From the NCBI GenBank assembly GCA_024643725.1, contig JAHEMJ010000017.1:1-64000 (forward strand): a DNA stretch of 64,000 nucleotides. The letters are read 5' to 3'. This document shows, piece by piece, positions 33,394-42,572 of the stretch (the first letter of the stretch is position 1; every line of letters begins with the position of its first letter). The position numbers and the translations under genes were made by a program. The DNA is from Crocinitomicaceae bacterium (lineage in GTDB: Bacteria > Bacteroidota > Bacteroidia > Flavobacteriales_D > Crocinitomicaceae). A model generated the notes under the pieces. That model saw only the letters and a program-made list of their open reading frames with translations, was not told where the DNA came from and made no database searches.

Positions 33394-35661
33394 ATGAAAG
33401 TATTCGATCTTGACATGATTCAAAAGGTATATGCGCAATATCCTGAGCGCATTGCAGCAGCAAGAAAAGTCGTTGGTAGACCCTTGACTTTATCTGAGAA
33501 AATTCTTTACGCTCACCTTTGGGATGGTAACGCACAAGCAGCATTTGAAAGAGGTAACTCGTATGTTGATTTTGCGCCGGATCGAGTTGCGATGCAAGAT
33601 GCAACAGCACAAATGGCCTTGTTGCAATTTATGCAGGCAGGTAAAAAACGTGTAGCTGTTCCCTCAACCGTGCATGCAGATCACTTAATTCAAGCGAAAT
33701 TAGGTGCAAGCAAAGACTTACAAGAATCATTGAATCAAAACAACGAAGTATTTAATTTCTTGTCTTCGATTTCAAATAAATATGGCATTGGATTCTGGAA
33801 ACCAGGAGCTGGTATCATTCACCAAGTGGTTTTGGAAAATTATGCGTTCCCAGGAGGAATGATGATTGGAACGGATTCACATACCGTAAATGCGGGAGGT
33901 CTTGGAATGATTGCTATCGGTGTTGGTGGTGCAGATGCAGTGGATGTCATGGCTGGAATGGCTTGGGAATTGAAATTTCCAAAGTTAATCGGAGTGAAAT
34001 TGACTGGAAAATTGAATGGTTGGACATCGGCAAAAGATGTCATTTTAAAAGTGGCGGATATTTTGACTGTGAAAGGTGGAACGGGTGCCATTGTTGAATA
34101 TTTCGGCGAAGGTGCTATTTCGTTGTCTTGTACAGGGAAAGGAACCATTTGTAACATGGGTGCCGAAATTGGCGCAACTACTTCTACTTTCGGTTACGAC
34201 GAGTCGATGCGCCGTTACTTAATGGCAACGGGAAGAGAAGAAGTCGTGAAAGCGGCGGATCAAATCGCGGAGCACTTAACAGGTGACCAGGAGGTTTACG
34301 ATAATCCTTCTGCTTACTTTGATCAAATCATTGAAATTAATTTAAGTGAATTGGAACCACATATTAACGGTCCGTTCACACCAGATAGAGGAACACCTGT
34401 TTCTAAAATGCGTTCAGAGGCAACCGCGAACAATTGGCCAATGAAAGTGGAGTGGGGATTAATCGGTTCGTGTACGAACTCTTCGTACGAGGATTTGGCT
34501 CGTGCGGCATCTATCGTTCAACAAGCAGTAGCACAAGGAATTACACCCAAAGCAGAATTTGGAATCAATCCAGGATCTGAACAAGTGCGATACACCGCTG
34601 ATCGCGATGGTATTTTAGCGGACTTTGAAAAAATGGGAACGAAAGTGTTCACCAATGCTTGTGGTCCATGTATCGGTCAATGGTCGAGAGAAGGTGCGGA
34701 GAAACAAGAGAAAAATACCATTGTACATTCATTCAACCGTAACTTCTCAAAACGTGCAGATGGCAATCCAAATACACACGCCTTCGTTACCTCTCCAGAA
34801 ATGGTTGCAGCGTTAGCGATTGCTGGTGACTTAGGATTTAATCCGTTAACGGACACCTTGACAAACGATAAAGGAGAACAAGTTAAATTGAATCCTCCTC
34901 ATGGTGATGAATTACCAACACGCGGATTTGCGGTAGAGGATAATGGATACCAAGCGCCTGCAGAAGATGGAAGTAGCGTTGAAATTAAAGTAGCACCAGA
35001 TTCTTCACGCTTACAATTGCTAGACAACTTCCCAATTTGGGATGGTAAAAATATTGAATCAGCTCGTTTGTTGATCAAGGCAAAAGGAAAATGTACAACG
35101 GATCATATCTCGATGGCAGGACCTTGGTTGCGTTACCGTGGACACTTGGATAATATTTCGAATAACTTGTTAATTGGTGCAGAAAATGCGTTTAATGGAC
35201 AAGCGAATTCAGTGAAAAACCAATTGACAGGTGAGCACGGTGAAGTTCCAGCAGTACAACGCGCATACAAAGCAGCAGGAATTCCTACAATCGTTGTCGG
35301 TGATCATAATTACGGAGAAGGTTCTTCTCGTGAGCACGCAGCAATGGAACCTCGTCATTTAGGTGTGTGTGCGGTTATCGTGAAATCATTTGCACGTATC
35401 CACGAAACAAACTTGAAAAAACAAGGAATGTTAGCTTTGACGTTCTCGAACGAAGCAGATTACGACAAAATCATGGAGGATGATACCTTTGACTTTACAG
35501 ATTTAGCATCGTTTACGCCAGGAAAACAGTTGACATTGAAATTAAATCACTCCAATGGTACAAGTGAAGAAATCATGTTGAATCATACCTACAATGCATC
35601 ACAAATTGAATGGTTTAAAGCAGGTTCAGCATTGAACTTGATCAAATTAATGGAAGCATAA
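33394..35661 (+). CDS. acn: aconitate hydratase (mitochondrial-type)
   Basis: The TCA-cycle enzyme that isomerises citrate and isocitrate through a [4Fe-4S] cluster. The 755 residues fit the mitochondrial-type aconitase. Motifs include [37 protein letters not shown] with the first cluster Cys, and CGPCIGQW with the other two. The C-terminal swivel domain has [15 protein letters not shown]. The start is ATG 33394 (MKVFDLDMI), since the frame start at 33361 lies inside the promoter. A barrel protein gene follows after one base. Confidence 0.96.
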   Translation: MKVFDLDMIQKVYAQYPERIAAARKVVGRPLTLSEKILYAHLWDGNAQAAFERGNSYVDFAPDRVAMQDATAQMALLQFMQAGKKRVAVPSTVHADHLIQAKLGASKDLQESLNQNNEVFNFLSSISNKYGIGFWKPGAGIIHQVVLENYAFPGGMMIGTDSHTVNAGGLGMIAIGVGGADAVDVMAGMAWELKFPKLIGVKLTGKLNGWTSAKDVILKVADILTVKGGTGAIVEYFGEGAISLSCTGKGTICNMGAEIGATTSTFGYDESMRRYLMATGREEVVKAADQIAEHLTGDQEVYDNPSAYFDQIIEINLSELEPHINGPFTPDRGTPVSKMRSEATANNWPMKVEWGLIGSCTNSSYEDLARAASIVQQAVAQGITPKAEFGINPGSEQVRYTADRDGILADFEKMGTKVFTNACGPCIGQWSREGAEKQEKNTIVHSFNRNFSKRADGNPNTHAFVTSPEMVAALAIAGDLGFNPLTDTLTNDKGEQVKLNPPHGDELPTRGFAVEDNGYQAPAEDGSSVEIKVAPDSSRLQLLDNFPIWDGKNIESARLLIKAKGKCTTDHISMAGPWLRYRGHLDNISNNLLIGAENAFNGQANSVKNQLTGEHGEVPAVQRAYKAAGIPTIVVGDHNYGEGSSREHAAMEPRHLGVCAVIVKSFARIHETNLKKQGMLALTFSNEADYDKIMEDDTFDFTDLASFTPGKQLTLKLNHSNGTSEEIMLNHTYNASQIEWFKAGSALNLIKLMEA

Positions 35662-35662
35662 G

Positions 35663-36280
35663 ATGAAAAAGTTATTGGTTCTACTTTTCATAGGGACATG
35701 TGGTTTGTCTTATGGACAAGCGTCATTTCAAGGAAATCAATTACTTGATGTCTATGGAGGTGGACCAAACTTTATGAAATACAATTTCTATGGAGGTGGA
35801 CCTAATTCGTTAGGTTCTGTTGGTACAACTAGTATTCCGCCATCGGGATTAAAGTATTCATACATGATTTCAAATGACATGAGTATTGGAGTTGATGTCA
35901 TGTACAATTCACTTCGACAATCTTATGTGAGTACGGATACAGTATTTGTGGACACGGCTTGGACGTACGTTACGTCGAATTACATGGACTTAAAATCGCG
36001 CTTGAGAATTCAAGCACGTTTTAATTTCATGATTCCAACGTCTAGTCCTAATGTAGATTCTTATTTTGGACTCGCTGTTGGGACAAACAATCGTTGGCAA
36101 AAACAATGGGTGAATGGACTCTTGACGAATAACGAAAACTCATCTACCTTGGTACAAGTTCCAGTTTCCGCAAGAATATGTTACGGATTCCGTTATTTTT
36201 TCAATTACAACATGTCCTTTGGCGCTGAAGTTGGAATCGGTGGACCATTGTTCTCTGCTCAATTTTCATACAAGTTTTAG
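35663..36280 (+). CDS. putative outer-membrane beta-barrel protein
   Basis: A 205-residue exported protein with signal peptide (ending SYGQ) and alternating amphipathic strands to a C-terminal aromatic (SYKF), typical of outer-membrane barrels. Two near-copies of YGGGPN lie at about residues 31-51. I recognise no named family. It starts one base after the aconitase stop and shares its transcript, which is odd for a housekeeping enzyme. A strong terminator follows. Confidence 0.75.
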   Translation: MKKLLVLLFIGTCGLSYGQASFQGNQLLDVYGGGPNFMKYNFYGGGPNSLGSVGTTSIPPSGLKYSYMISNDMSIGVDVMYNSLRQSYVSTDTVFVDTAWTYVTSNYMDLKSRLRIQARFNFMIPTSSPNVDSYFGLAVGTNNRWQKQWVNGLLTNNENSSTLVQVPVSARICYGFRYFFNYNMSFGAEVGIGGPLFSAQFSYKF

Positions 36281-36297
36281 TTCAAAACAATCAGGCA

Positions 36298-36337
36298 TAA
36301 AAAAGCCCCTGACAATTCTGTCAGGGGCTTTTTTTAT
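36298..36337. terminator. bidirectional terminator between the barrel gene and ahcY
   Basis: Long perfect stem AAGCCCCTGACA/TGTCAGGGGCTT with a 4-base loop, flanked by A and T runs. Confidence 0.92.
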
Positions 36338-36348
36338 TCCTTTAAATT

Positions 36349-37641
36349 CTAGTAACGGTAGTGTTCCGCTTTGAATGGTCCCTCTACAGCAACACCAATA
36401 TAATCCGCTTGGTCTTTGCTTAACGTTTCCAATTCTACACCGATTTTAGCCAAGTGTAAACGAGCTACTTTTTCATCCAAATGTTTTGGCAACATGTACA
36501 CATCGTTCTCATATTTATCTGAATTCAACCATAACTCGATTTGAGCCAATGTTTGATTTGTAAATGAGTTCGACATCACGAATGATGGATGTCCTGTCGC
36601 ACATCCAAGATTCACCAAACGTCCTTCTGCAAGGATGATGATGTCTTTTCCATTGACATTGTATAAATCCACTTGTGGTTTGATTTCGATTTTAGAAGCA
36701 CCGTGGTTCGAATTCAACCAAGCCATATCGATTTCGTTGTCGAAGTGACCGATGTTACAAACGATTGCTTTGTCTTTCATGTTTTCGAAGTGACGTCCAA
36801 CAACGATGTTCTTGTTACCAGTTGTTGTAACGATGATGTCACCTAAATGAACCACTGTATCTAAACGTTTTACTTCGAATCCGTCCATCGCAGCTTGAAG
36901 CGCACAGATTGGATCGATTTCCGTCACGATCACACGAGCACCTGCACCTTTCAAAGAAGCGGCTGAACCTTTCCCAACATCTCCGTATCCACAAACGACA
37001 GCTACTTTTCCAGCCATCATCGTGTCTGTTGCACGACGAATGGAATCAACCAATGATTCTTTACATCCGTATTTATTGTCAAATTTTGATTTCGTTACAG
37101 AGTCATTCACGTTGATCGCTGGCATCACCAACGTACCGTTTTTCACGCGCTCATACAAACGGTGTACTCCAGTAGTTGTTTCTTCAGATAATCCTTTGAT
37201 GTCTTTTGTTAATTCAGGGAAACGATCAAATACCATGTTTGTTAAATCTCCACCATCGTCCAAAATCATATTCAATGGTTTCGCTCCTTCGAATGCAAAC
37301 AATGTTTGTTCGATACACCAGTCGAATTCTTCTTCATTCATTCCTTTCCAAGCGAATACTGGAATTCCAGCTGCTGCGATTGCTGCCGCGGCATGATCCT
37401 GTGTGGAAAAAATATTACAAGAAGACCAAGTCACTTCTGCACCAAGTTCAACCAATGTTTCAATTAACACTGCTGTTTGAATGGTCATGTGTAGACATCC
37501 TGCGATACGTGCGCCAGCCAATGGTTTTGATGTTCCGTATTCTTGACGTAAGGACATTAGTCCTGGCATTTCTGCCTCAGCCAATTTAATTTCTTTTCTT
37601 CCCCATTCAGCCAAGCTGATGTCTTTTACTTTGTATGCCAT
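36349..37641 (-). CDS. ahcY: adenosylhomocysteinase
   Basis: This NAD-dependent hydrolase splits S-adenosylhomocysteine into adenosine and homocysteine, recycling the product of methyltransferases. The 430 residues show the full family pattern: [33 protein letters not shown], the NAD motif [11 protein letters not shown], and the C-terminal [23 protein letters not shown] ending in HYRY. Pattern and length leave little doubt. It is monocistronic, with a shared terminator. The 82-base upstream region shows no SAH or SAM riboswitch that I can recognise. Confidence 0.97.
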   Translation of the reverse strand: MAYKVKDISLAEWGRKEIKLAEAEMPGLMSLRQEYGTSKPLAGARIAGCLHMTIQTAVLIETLVELGAEVTWSSCNIFSTQDHAAAAIAAAGIPVFAWKGMNEEEFDWCIEQTLFAFEGAKPLNMILDDGGDLTNMVFDRFPELTKDIKGLSEETTTGVHRLYERVKNGTLVMPAINVNDSVTKSKFDNKYGCKESLVDSIRRATDTMMAGKVAVVCGYGDVGKGSAASLKGAGARVIVTEIDPICALQAAMDGFEVKRLDTVVHLGDIIVTTTGNKNIVVGRHFENMKDKAIVCNIGHFDNEIDMAWLNSNHGASKIEIKPQVDLYNVNGKDIIILAEGRLVNLGCATGHPSFVMSNSFTNQTLAQIELWLNSDKYENDVYMLPKHLDEKVARLHLAKIGVELETLSKDQADYIGVAVEGPFKAEHYRY

Positions 37642-37723
37642 ATTGATCTTTAAATAAATTAATTATAATCGGTTGCAAAATTACTACTTATATACGTAAT
37701 AGAAAAAGGATGTCAATCTAAAC

Positions 37724-38749
37724 CTATTTCATTTGTGCGCGAATCAATTTTTCCAAGCCATTCACAAACAGTGGATGACTATTCGAACTTGGGACTAATT
37801 GTACTTTTTCACCGCCGTGTTCTTCGAAAATTTCTTGGTATTCACAGCCAATTTCAACAAGTGTTTCTAAGCAATCTGCAACAAACGCTGGACTAAACAC
37901 CAATAGTTTTTTAGCGCCTTTTTTCGCCCAATCTTCCACCACTTTGTCTGAGAATGGCGTTAACCATTTTTTGTCCAAACGCGATTGAAAACAAACGGTG
38001 TATTGGTCCTCTGTCAATCCAAGTTTTTTGGCGATCAAACGAGTCGTTGCGTAAGATGTCGCTTTGTAACAGAATTTATTTTTATCATTGATTTCTGTTT
38101 CGCAGGGTTGATCTCCGCACAAATCTGTTCCTTCATAGACTTTATCCACTTGTCGTTCCGGAAGTCCGTGGTAAGAAAAAAGAATGTGATCGTAGTCGCT
38201 CAACTCAAATGCTTTTGTGTTTTCAACAATGGAATCGATGTATCCTTCATTGTCCCAAAATTGACTAATGATTTTAATTTCTGGAATCACCCACCATTTG
38301 CGAATGATGTCCATCGCTTTTTCAACCGCCGATCCCGTGGAAGCGCTAGCGTATTGAGGGAAAAGCGGAAGGATAATGATTTCGTCGTAGTTTGCTTTGT
38401 GCATGCGATCTAGGACACTGTCCATCGATGGATTCTGATAGCGCATCGCCATTTCAACCGTCACGTGGTCATGTTGAAAGGCACTTTGAAGCATTTCCTG
38501 AACCTTTAGCGTATGAGTCATTAAAGGGGAGACACCGTCAGCGAGTTCCCAAAGTTCTTTGTAAATCTTTGCCGATTTCGGAGCGCGAAAGGGAACGATG
38601 ATTCCGTTCACGAGAATCTTGCGAGCAATCCAAGGAATGTCAATGACTCTTGGGTCGTTTAGGAATTCGGTTAAATATCGTCGGACATCCTTCGTTTTTG
38701 GACTATCTGGTGTACCTAGTTGGATTAATAATACGCCTATTTTCTTCAT
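37724..38749 (-). CDS. hemH: ferrochelatase
   Basis: This enzyme inserts Fe(II) into protoporphyrin to make haem. The 341-residue protein shows the start GVLLIQLGTPDSP, ILPLFPQYASASTGS, the metal-site SYHGLPERQ, and a C-terminal PAFVADCLETLVEI segment with the second conserved acid. The short insert with DQPCETEIND and FCYKATSY has Cys residues but no clear cluster motif. It is monocistronic. No other haem gene is in the window. Confidence 0.96.
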   Translation of the reverse strand: MKKIGVLLIQLGTPDSPKTKDVRRYLTEFLNDPRVIDIPWIARKILVNGIIVPFRAPKSAKIYKELWELADGVSPLMTHTLKVQEMLQSAFQHDHVTVEMAMRYQNPSMDSVLDRMHKANYDEIIILPLFPQYASASTGSAVEKAMDIIRKWWVIPEIKIISQFWDNEGYIDSIVENTKAFELSDYDHILFSYHGLPERQVDKVYEGTDLCGDQPCETEINDKNKFCYKATSYATTRLIAKKLGLTEDQYTVCFQSRLDKKWLTPFSDKVVEDWAKKGAKKLLVFSPAFVADCLETLVEIGCEYQEIFEEHGGEKVQLVPSSNSHPLFVNGLEKLIRAQMK

Positions 38750-38845
38750 GTGATGGTTCTGTACTTATGGAAACAACGTTTTGAAACGCTTGTTCAAAAT
38801 TACGCACATTTCCTGTGATTTTGCTTGAGAAAGCGCAATTCATCT

Positions 38846-38853
38846 TAACTTTG
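38846..38853 (+). promoter_or_regulatory. -7 box TAACTTTG, 4 bases before the LuxE-like start
   Basis: TAACTTTG fits TAnnTTTG, with TTTG about 22 bases upstream (38820-38823). The first ATG (38858) is 4 bases away. Confidence 0.6.
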
Positions 38854-38857
38854 TTAC

Positions 38858-39829
38858 ATGATGCATGCGGATTATTTGTTGAATACAACAGCCGACAACT
38901 TTGAAGCGCGCGCGCTTGAATTGTTTCACTATCAGTATGCACACGTTGAAATCTATCGGAAATATGTCGATTTATTAAATCGTCCCGAACCGACGTGCTT
39001 GACTGAAATTCCTTTTTTACCTATTTCTTTTTTTAAGACGGAACAAATATTAGATGTGAATCAAACTTCTTTTGATTTGCATTTTCAAAGCAGTGGTACA
39101 GGTAATGAGGGGAGAAGTCAGCATTTTGTGGCGGATAAATCATGGTATGAAACTTCATTCACACTTGGATTCCATCATTTTTTTGGTCCAGTGGAAGCAT
39201 ATACCATCTTAGCACTCTTGCCCAATTATTTGGAGCAAGGATCATCTTCGTTGGTCTATATGGTTGATGCCTTGATTAAACAGTCTCGTCAGCCACTCTC
39301 TGGATTTTTACTGAACAATCCAATGGAATTAGTTTCGCGCTACAAGGAAGCAAAGAAAAACGGTGGAAAGGTGTTGATTTTTGGTGTGTCCTATGCGCTG
39401 CTTGACCTTGCAGAACAACAAATCGACCTTTCCGAGGCAATCATTGTGGAAACAGGCGGAATGAAAGGACGTCGCAAGGAATTAACAAAAGCACAGTTGC
39501 ACGAAGCACTGAAATCCGGATTGGGGATTTCTAATGTGTACTCAGAATATGGAATGACTGAATTGCTTTCGCAAGGGTATTCCATGAAAGATGGAAAATT
39601 CGATGTTGTTCCATGGATGAAAATCCTCATTCGCGATCCGTATGACCCGTTTCAGTTTTTCTCAGAAGGAAAATCTGGTGGCATCAATGTGATTGATTTA
39701 GCCAATCAGCATAGTTGTGCATTTATTCAAACCCAAGATCTTGGACGAATGGACGGAGATGGATTCTACATCGAAGGAAGATTTGACGATGCAGATATCC
39801 GCGGATGTAATTTATTACTTCCGCAATAA
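38858..39829 (+). CDS. LuxE/PaaK-like acyl-protein synthetase
   Basis: A 323-residue member of the adenylate-forming LuxE group, related to phenylacetate-CoA ligases. Evident motifs are FQSSGTGNEGRSQHFV (nucleotide-loop-like, LuxE style), NYLEQGSSSLVYMV, ETGGMKGRRKEL and YSEYGMTELLSQGY. LuxE activates fatty acids for a reductase in bioluminescence; no luxC, luxD or luxAB is near. In Bacteroidota such genes occur alone, sometimes near surface-lipid loci. Substrate unknown. Two start ATGs (38858 and 38861) are possible. Confidence 0.83.
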   Translation: MMHADYLLNTTADNFEARALELFHYQYAHVEIYRKYVDLLNRPEPTCLTEIPFLPISFFKTEQILDVNQTSFDLHFQSSGTGNEGRSQHFVADKSWYETSFTLGFHHFFGPVEAYTILALLPNYLEQGSSSLVYMVDALIKQSRQPLSGFLLNNPMELVSRYKEAKKNGGKVLIFGVSYALLDLAEQQIDLSEAIIVETGGMKGRRKELTKAQLHEALKSGLGISNVYSEYGMTELLSQGYSMKDGKFDVVPWMKILIRDPYDPFQFFSEGKSGGINVIDLANQHSCAFIQTQDLGRMDGDGFYIEGRFDDADIRGCNLLLPQ

Positions 39830-39840
39830 GTGTATTTTTA

Positions 39841-39848
39841 TACCTTTG
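39841..39848 (+). promoter_or_regulatory. -7 box TACCTTTG before the TSUP gene
   Basis: TACCTTTG fits TAnnTTTG and lies 7 bases before the ATG at 39856. The -33 box is not convincing. Confidence 0.45.
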
Positions 39849-39855
39849 AAAGACT

Positions 39856-40251
39856 ATGACAGCTCAAACCATACTCATTTTAGGACTGATTGGAATCTTT
39901 GCTGGAATTCTCAGTGGATTCGTAGGTGTTGGAGGCGGTGTAATCATTGTCCCAGCACTCGTTTTCTTTCTAGGACTTTCCCAACATACAGCGCAAGGAA
40001 CAAGCTTGTTCGTTTTATCCATGCCGGTGGTATTGTTTGCCGTGATCAATTATTGGAAGTCCGGAAATGTTGAATGGAAATATGGTTTGGTGATTGCTGC
40101 TACTTTTTTAATTGGCGCTTACGTTGGATCCAAACTTTCTCTGAAACTTTCACCCGGTATGGTCAAATTGATTTTTGGAATTTTCTTGGCTTACGTTTCC
40201 TTCCGTTTGATTTTATCCGGTTATTCATCTATCTCCTCCAATGAATCCTAA
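39856..40251 (+). CDS. half-size TauE/SafE (TSUP) membrane protein
   Basis: A 131-residue inner-membrane protein with about four transmembrane segments. The N-terminal LIGIFAGILSGFVGVGGGVIIVPALVFF is the TSUP repeat signature. Full TauE/SafE exporters contain two such halves (~250 residues), so this one likely works as a dimer. Sulfite, sulfonate or other anion transport is the usual guess; the substrate is unknown. Its end overlaps the amidohydrolase start by 11 bases. Confidence 0.85.
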   Translation: MTAQTILILGLIGIFAGILSGFVGVGGGVIIVPALVFFLGLSQHTAQGTSLFVLSMPVVLFAVINYWKSGNVEWKYGLVIAATFLIGAYVGSKLSLKLSPGMVKLIFGIFLAYVSFRLILSGYSSISSNES

Positions 40252-41425
40252 ACAACTTTCCGAACGCATTTCGGCGCTTTTTCCTGAAGTGGTTTCTTGG
40301 CGTGAACACATGCATCGTCATCCAGAACCCTCGTTTAAAGAGTTCAATACGATGAATTTTGTGTCCAGTATTTTGACAGAATATGGAATCACACATGAAA
40401 CAGGCGTGGCGGAAACAGGGGTGGTTGCTTGGATTGGAGCTGATCATCACACAAAAAACGATGATTGCATTGGATTAAGAGCGGATTTAGATGCCTTGCC
40501 CATTCAAGAAGAAAATCAAGTCACTTACCGTTCCCAAGTGGACGGTTGGATGCACGCTTGCGGTCACGATGTACATACCTCGATTTTATTAGGAACAGCT
40601 ATTATTCTTCAGGAAAACCGTCAATTGCTCCAAACACCCATTAAGTTGGTTTTCCAACCGGGTGAGGAAATGAATCCAGGTGGGGCAAGCCTTATGATGA
40701 AAGCCGGTGTATTGCACCATCCAACCGTGACGAAAATGTACGCTTTACATGTTTTTCCGGAAATGGAAGTCGGTAATCTTGGACTCCGTTCAGGATTGTA
40801 CATGGCTTCTAGTGACGAGTTACATGTGGAAATAAAGGGTGTCGGTGGACACGGAGCTTTGCCGGAGAAATGTGTGAATCCGATTGAGATGGGTGCAGAA
40901 TGGATGCAGCGTGTCAAAGCACTTTTTAATAAAGCATGTCCGGAAAATGTCCCACATGTCCTGACGTTTGGACGTTTCGAAGCACATGGTTCAACCAATG
41001 TTATTCCATCGGAAGCATCGATCAAAGGAACGTTTCGAACCATGGATGAAGAATGGCGGGCGACAGCTTATACTTTGTTAGAACAAGAAGCCAAAGCAGT
41101 TTCCTTGTCATATGGTGGCGACATTCAGCTACGCATTTCCAAAGGATATCCTTTTCTGAAAAACGACGAAACGCTCACCAAAGAAACATGGACCTTATTT
41201 GAGGATGTCTTCGGGGCGGAAAAAGTCCATGAATTAGCGTTGCGCATGACGGCGGAAGATTTTGCATTTTACAGCCAAGAAATTCCAGTTTGTTTCTTTC
41301 GTTTAGGCGTCGGAAATGCGTCCAAAGGAATTACATACGCTGTTCATCATCCCAGATTTGATGTGGACATTGAATCATTGAAAATCGGCATTCAAGCCAT
41401 GACCTCTATAGCTTTAAAAGGATGA
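40241..41425 (+). CDS. M20-family amidohydrolase (N-acyl amino acid type)
   Basis: A 394-residue metal-dependent hydrolase of peptidase family M20D. Motifs are LRADLDALPIQEE, the metal site MHACGHDVHT, and the catalytic Glu pair in FQPGEEMNPGG. The C-terminal MTAEDFAFY and FFRLGVGN are typical of amidohydrolases that remove acyl groups from amino acids. No signal peptide, hence cytosolic. It overlaps TSUP upstream and the lipoprotein gene downstream by 4 bases, forming one operon. Confidence 0.92.
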   Translation: MNPKQLSERISALFPEVVSWREHMHRHPEPSFKEFNTMNFVSSILTEYGITHETGVAETGVVAWIGADHHTKNDDCIGLRADLDALPIQEENQVTYRSQVDGWMHACGHDVHTSILLGTAIILQENRQLLQTPIKLVFQPGEEMNPGGASLMMKAGVLHHPTVTKMYALHVFPEMEVGNLGLRSGLYMASSDELHVEIKGVGGHGALPEKCVNPIEMGAEWMQRVKALFNKACPENVPHVLTFGRFEAHGSTNVIPSEASIKGTFRTMDEEWRATAYTLLEQEAKAVSLSYGGDIQLRISKGYPFLKNDETLTKETWTLFEDVFGAEKVHELALRMTAEDFAFYSQEIPVCFFRLGVGNASKGITYAVHHPRFDVDIESLKIGIQAMTSIALKG

Positions 41426-41850
41426 AAATGAAATTAATCATCGGATGTTCGCTTGTGCTGATGTTGTTCGCTTGCCATAAATCGAAAAAACTATTGAAGC
41501 GCATCGATGGAACGTGGAAAGTTGAATTGGCCAGGGTTCTAGATGGAGAAGGATTTACTTTCTACGATAGTTTACCGGTAGGAACGATTGTCATTTCATC
41601 GGATTTGAAAACCATAGATGGACGCATTGACTTTGATTACAATCACTTTGGACTGAGTCAAATTCAAGATTCGTTCGTTGTGAATCAAGGACATTTTACG
41701 ATCAATTCGGATGGAGATCATTTGAGTGTGATTCGAGAAACGGATACCATCGATATACGCATCTTATTGTCCTCATCGAATAATTTGGAGTTCGAATATT
41801 ACGATTTCAAACAATACCGTTTAAGACGATTTGCTTTGCGCAAGGATTAA
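41422..41850 (+). CDS. small lipoprotein, possibly lipocalin-like
   Basis: A 142-residue predicted lipoprotein. The signal ends in LMLFAC, with the Cys as lipid anchor, followed by HKSKKLLKRIDGTWKVELARV. A GTW start and several beta strands are reminiscent of lipocalin-like domains, but I cannot confirm the family. It is the last gene of the TSUP-M20 operon and overlaps the convergent DUF59 gene by 4 bases at the stop codons. Confidence 0.7.
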   Translation: MKMKLIIGCSLVLMLFACHKSKKLLKRIDGTWKVELARVLDGEGFTFYDSLPVGTIVISSDLKTIDGRIDFDYNHFGLSQIQDSFVVNQGHFTINSDGDHLSVIRETDTIDIRILLSSSNNLEFEYYDFKQYRLRRFALRKD

Positions 41851-42152
41851 AGAAATCCTAATTCCAGTTTTGCTTCCTCACTCATCATGTCTTTGTCCCA
41901 AGGTGGATCAAAAACGATGTTGACTTTTGCTGAATTTACACCTTCCACAGAAGCGACTTTGTCTTCTACTTCTTTTGGTAAACTCTCGGCAACTGGACAA
42001 TTGGGAGAAGTGAGTGTCATGTCAATGTACACATGGTTGTCCTCCTCAATTTTCACTTCATAAATCAATCCAAGCTCGAAAATATCCACAGGGATTTCCG
42101 GGTCATAAATTGTTTTCATCATTTGTACAATGCGATCTTCCAAGTCATTCAT
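41847..42152 (-). CDS. MIP18/DUF59 Fe-S assembly protein (SufT-like)
   Basis: A 101-residue protein of the MIP18 (DUF59) family. Signatures are DPEIPVDIFELGLIYEV near the start and MTLTSPNCPVAESLP with the conserved Cys. In Bacteroidota it lies with sufS and sufE and helps deliver Fe-S clusters to target proteins. It overlaps the sufE stop by 4 bases, which shows translational coupling. The exact step is not known. Confidence 0.9.
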   Translation of the reverse strand: MNDLEDRIVQMMKTIYDPEIPVDIFELGLIYEVKIEEDNHVYIDMTLTSPNCPVAESLPKEVEDKVASVEGVNSAKVNIVFDPPWDKDMMSEEAKLELGFL

Positions 42153-42571
42153 GATGCTGCTGAAATATGTTTAATTGCTTCTAATTTTAATCGTTTGACC
42201 ATGCCCAATAGTCCATTCGCACGGGTAGGGGAAAGGTGTTCTTGCAAGCCAATTTTTTCGATGAAAAACAAATCTGCTTTGGCAACTGTTTCAGGCGATT
42301 CGTTGTCCAATACGCGAATCAATAATCCAATAATTCCTTTGGTAATGATTGCATCTGAATCTGCTGTGAAATGCATATTTCCCTCACTGAAGTGTGCATC
42401 TAACCAAACGCGAGATTGACATCCCTCGATTAAACGGTCTTCTGTTTTTTTGTCCTCATCAATTTTCGGTAAATCCTTACCAAGATCGATGATGTACTCA
42501 TATTTTTCCATCCAGTCATCGAAAATTTCGAATTCCTGAATGATTTCTTCTTGTTTCTCTGCTAAGTTCAT
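42149..42571 (-). CDS. sufE: SufE sulfur acceptor protein
   Basis: This 140-residue protein accepts persulfide sulfur from SufS and passes it to the cluster scaffold. The active Cys lies in EGCQSRVWLDA, and the preceding FEIFDDWMEKYEYIIDLGKDL is the family start. One base separates it from the sufS stop, and its end overlaps the DUF59 gene by 4 bases. The genes sufB, sufC and sufD are not in this window, so the suf pathway is split. Confidence 0.95.
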   Translation of the reverse strand: MNLAEKQEEIIQEFEIFDDWMEKYEYIIDLGKDLPKIDEDKKTEDRLIEGCQSRVWLDAHFSEGNMHFTADSDAIITKGIIGLLIRVLDNESPETVAKADLFFIEKIGLQEHLSPTRANGLLGMVKRLKLEAIKHISAAS

Positions 42572-42572
42572 C

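Noticed and set aside
37642..37723. Possible SAH or SAM riboswitch upstream of ahcY
   Set aside because: The short AT-rich leader shows no conserved riboswitch core or paired elements.
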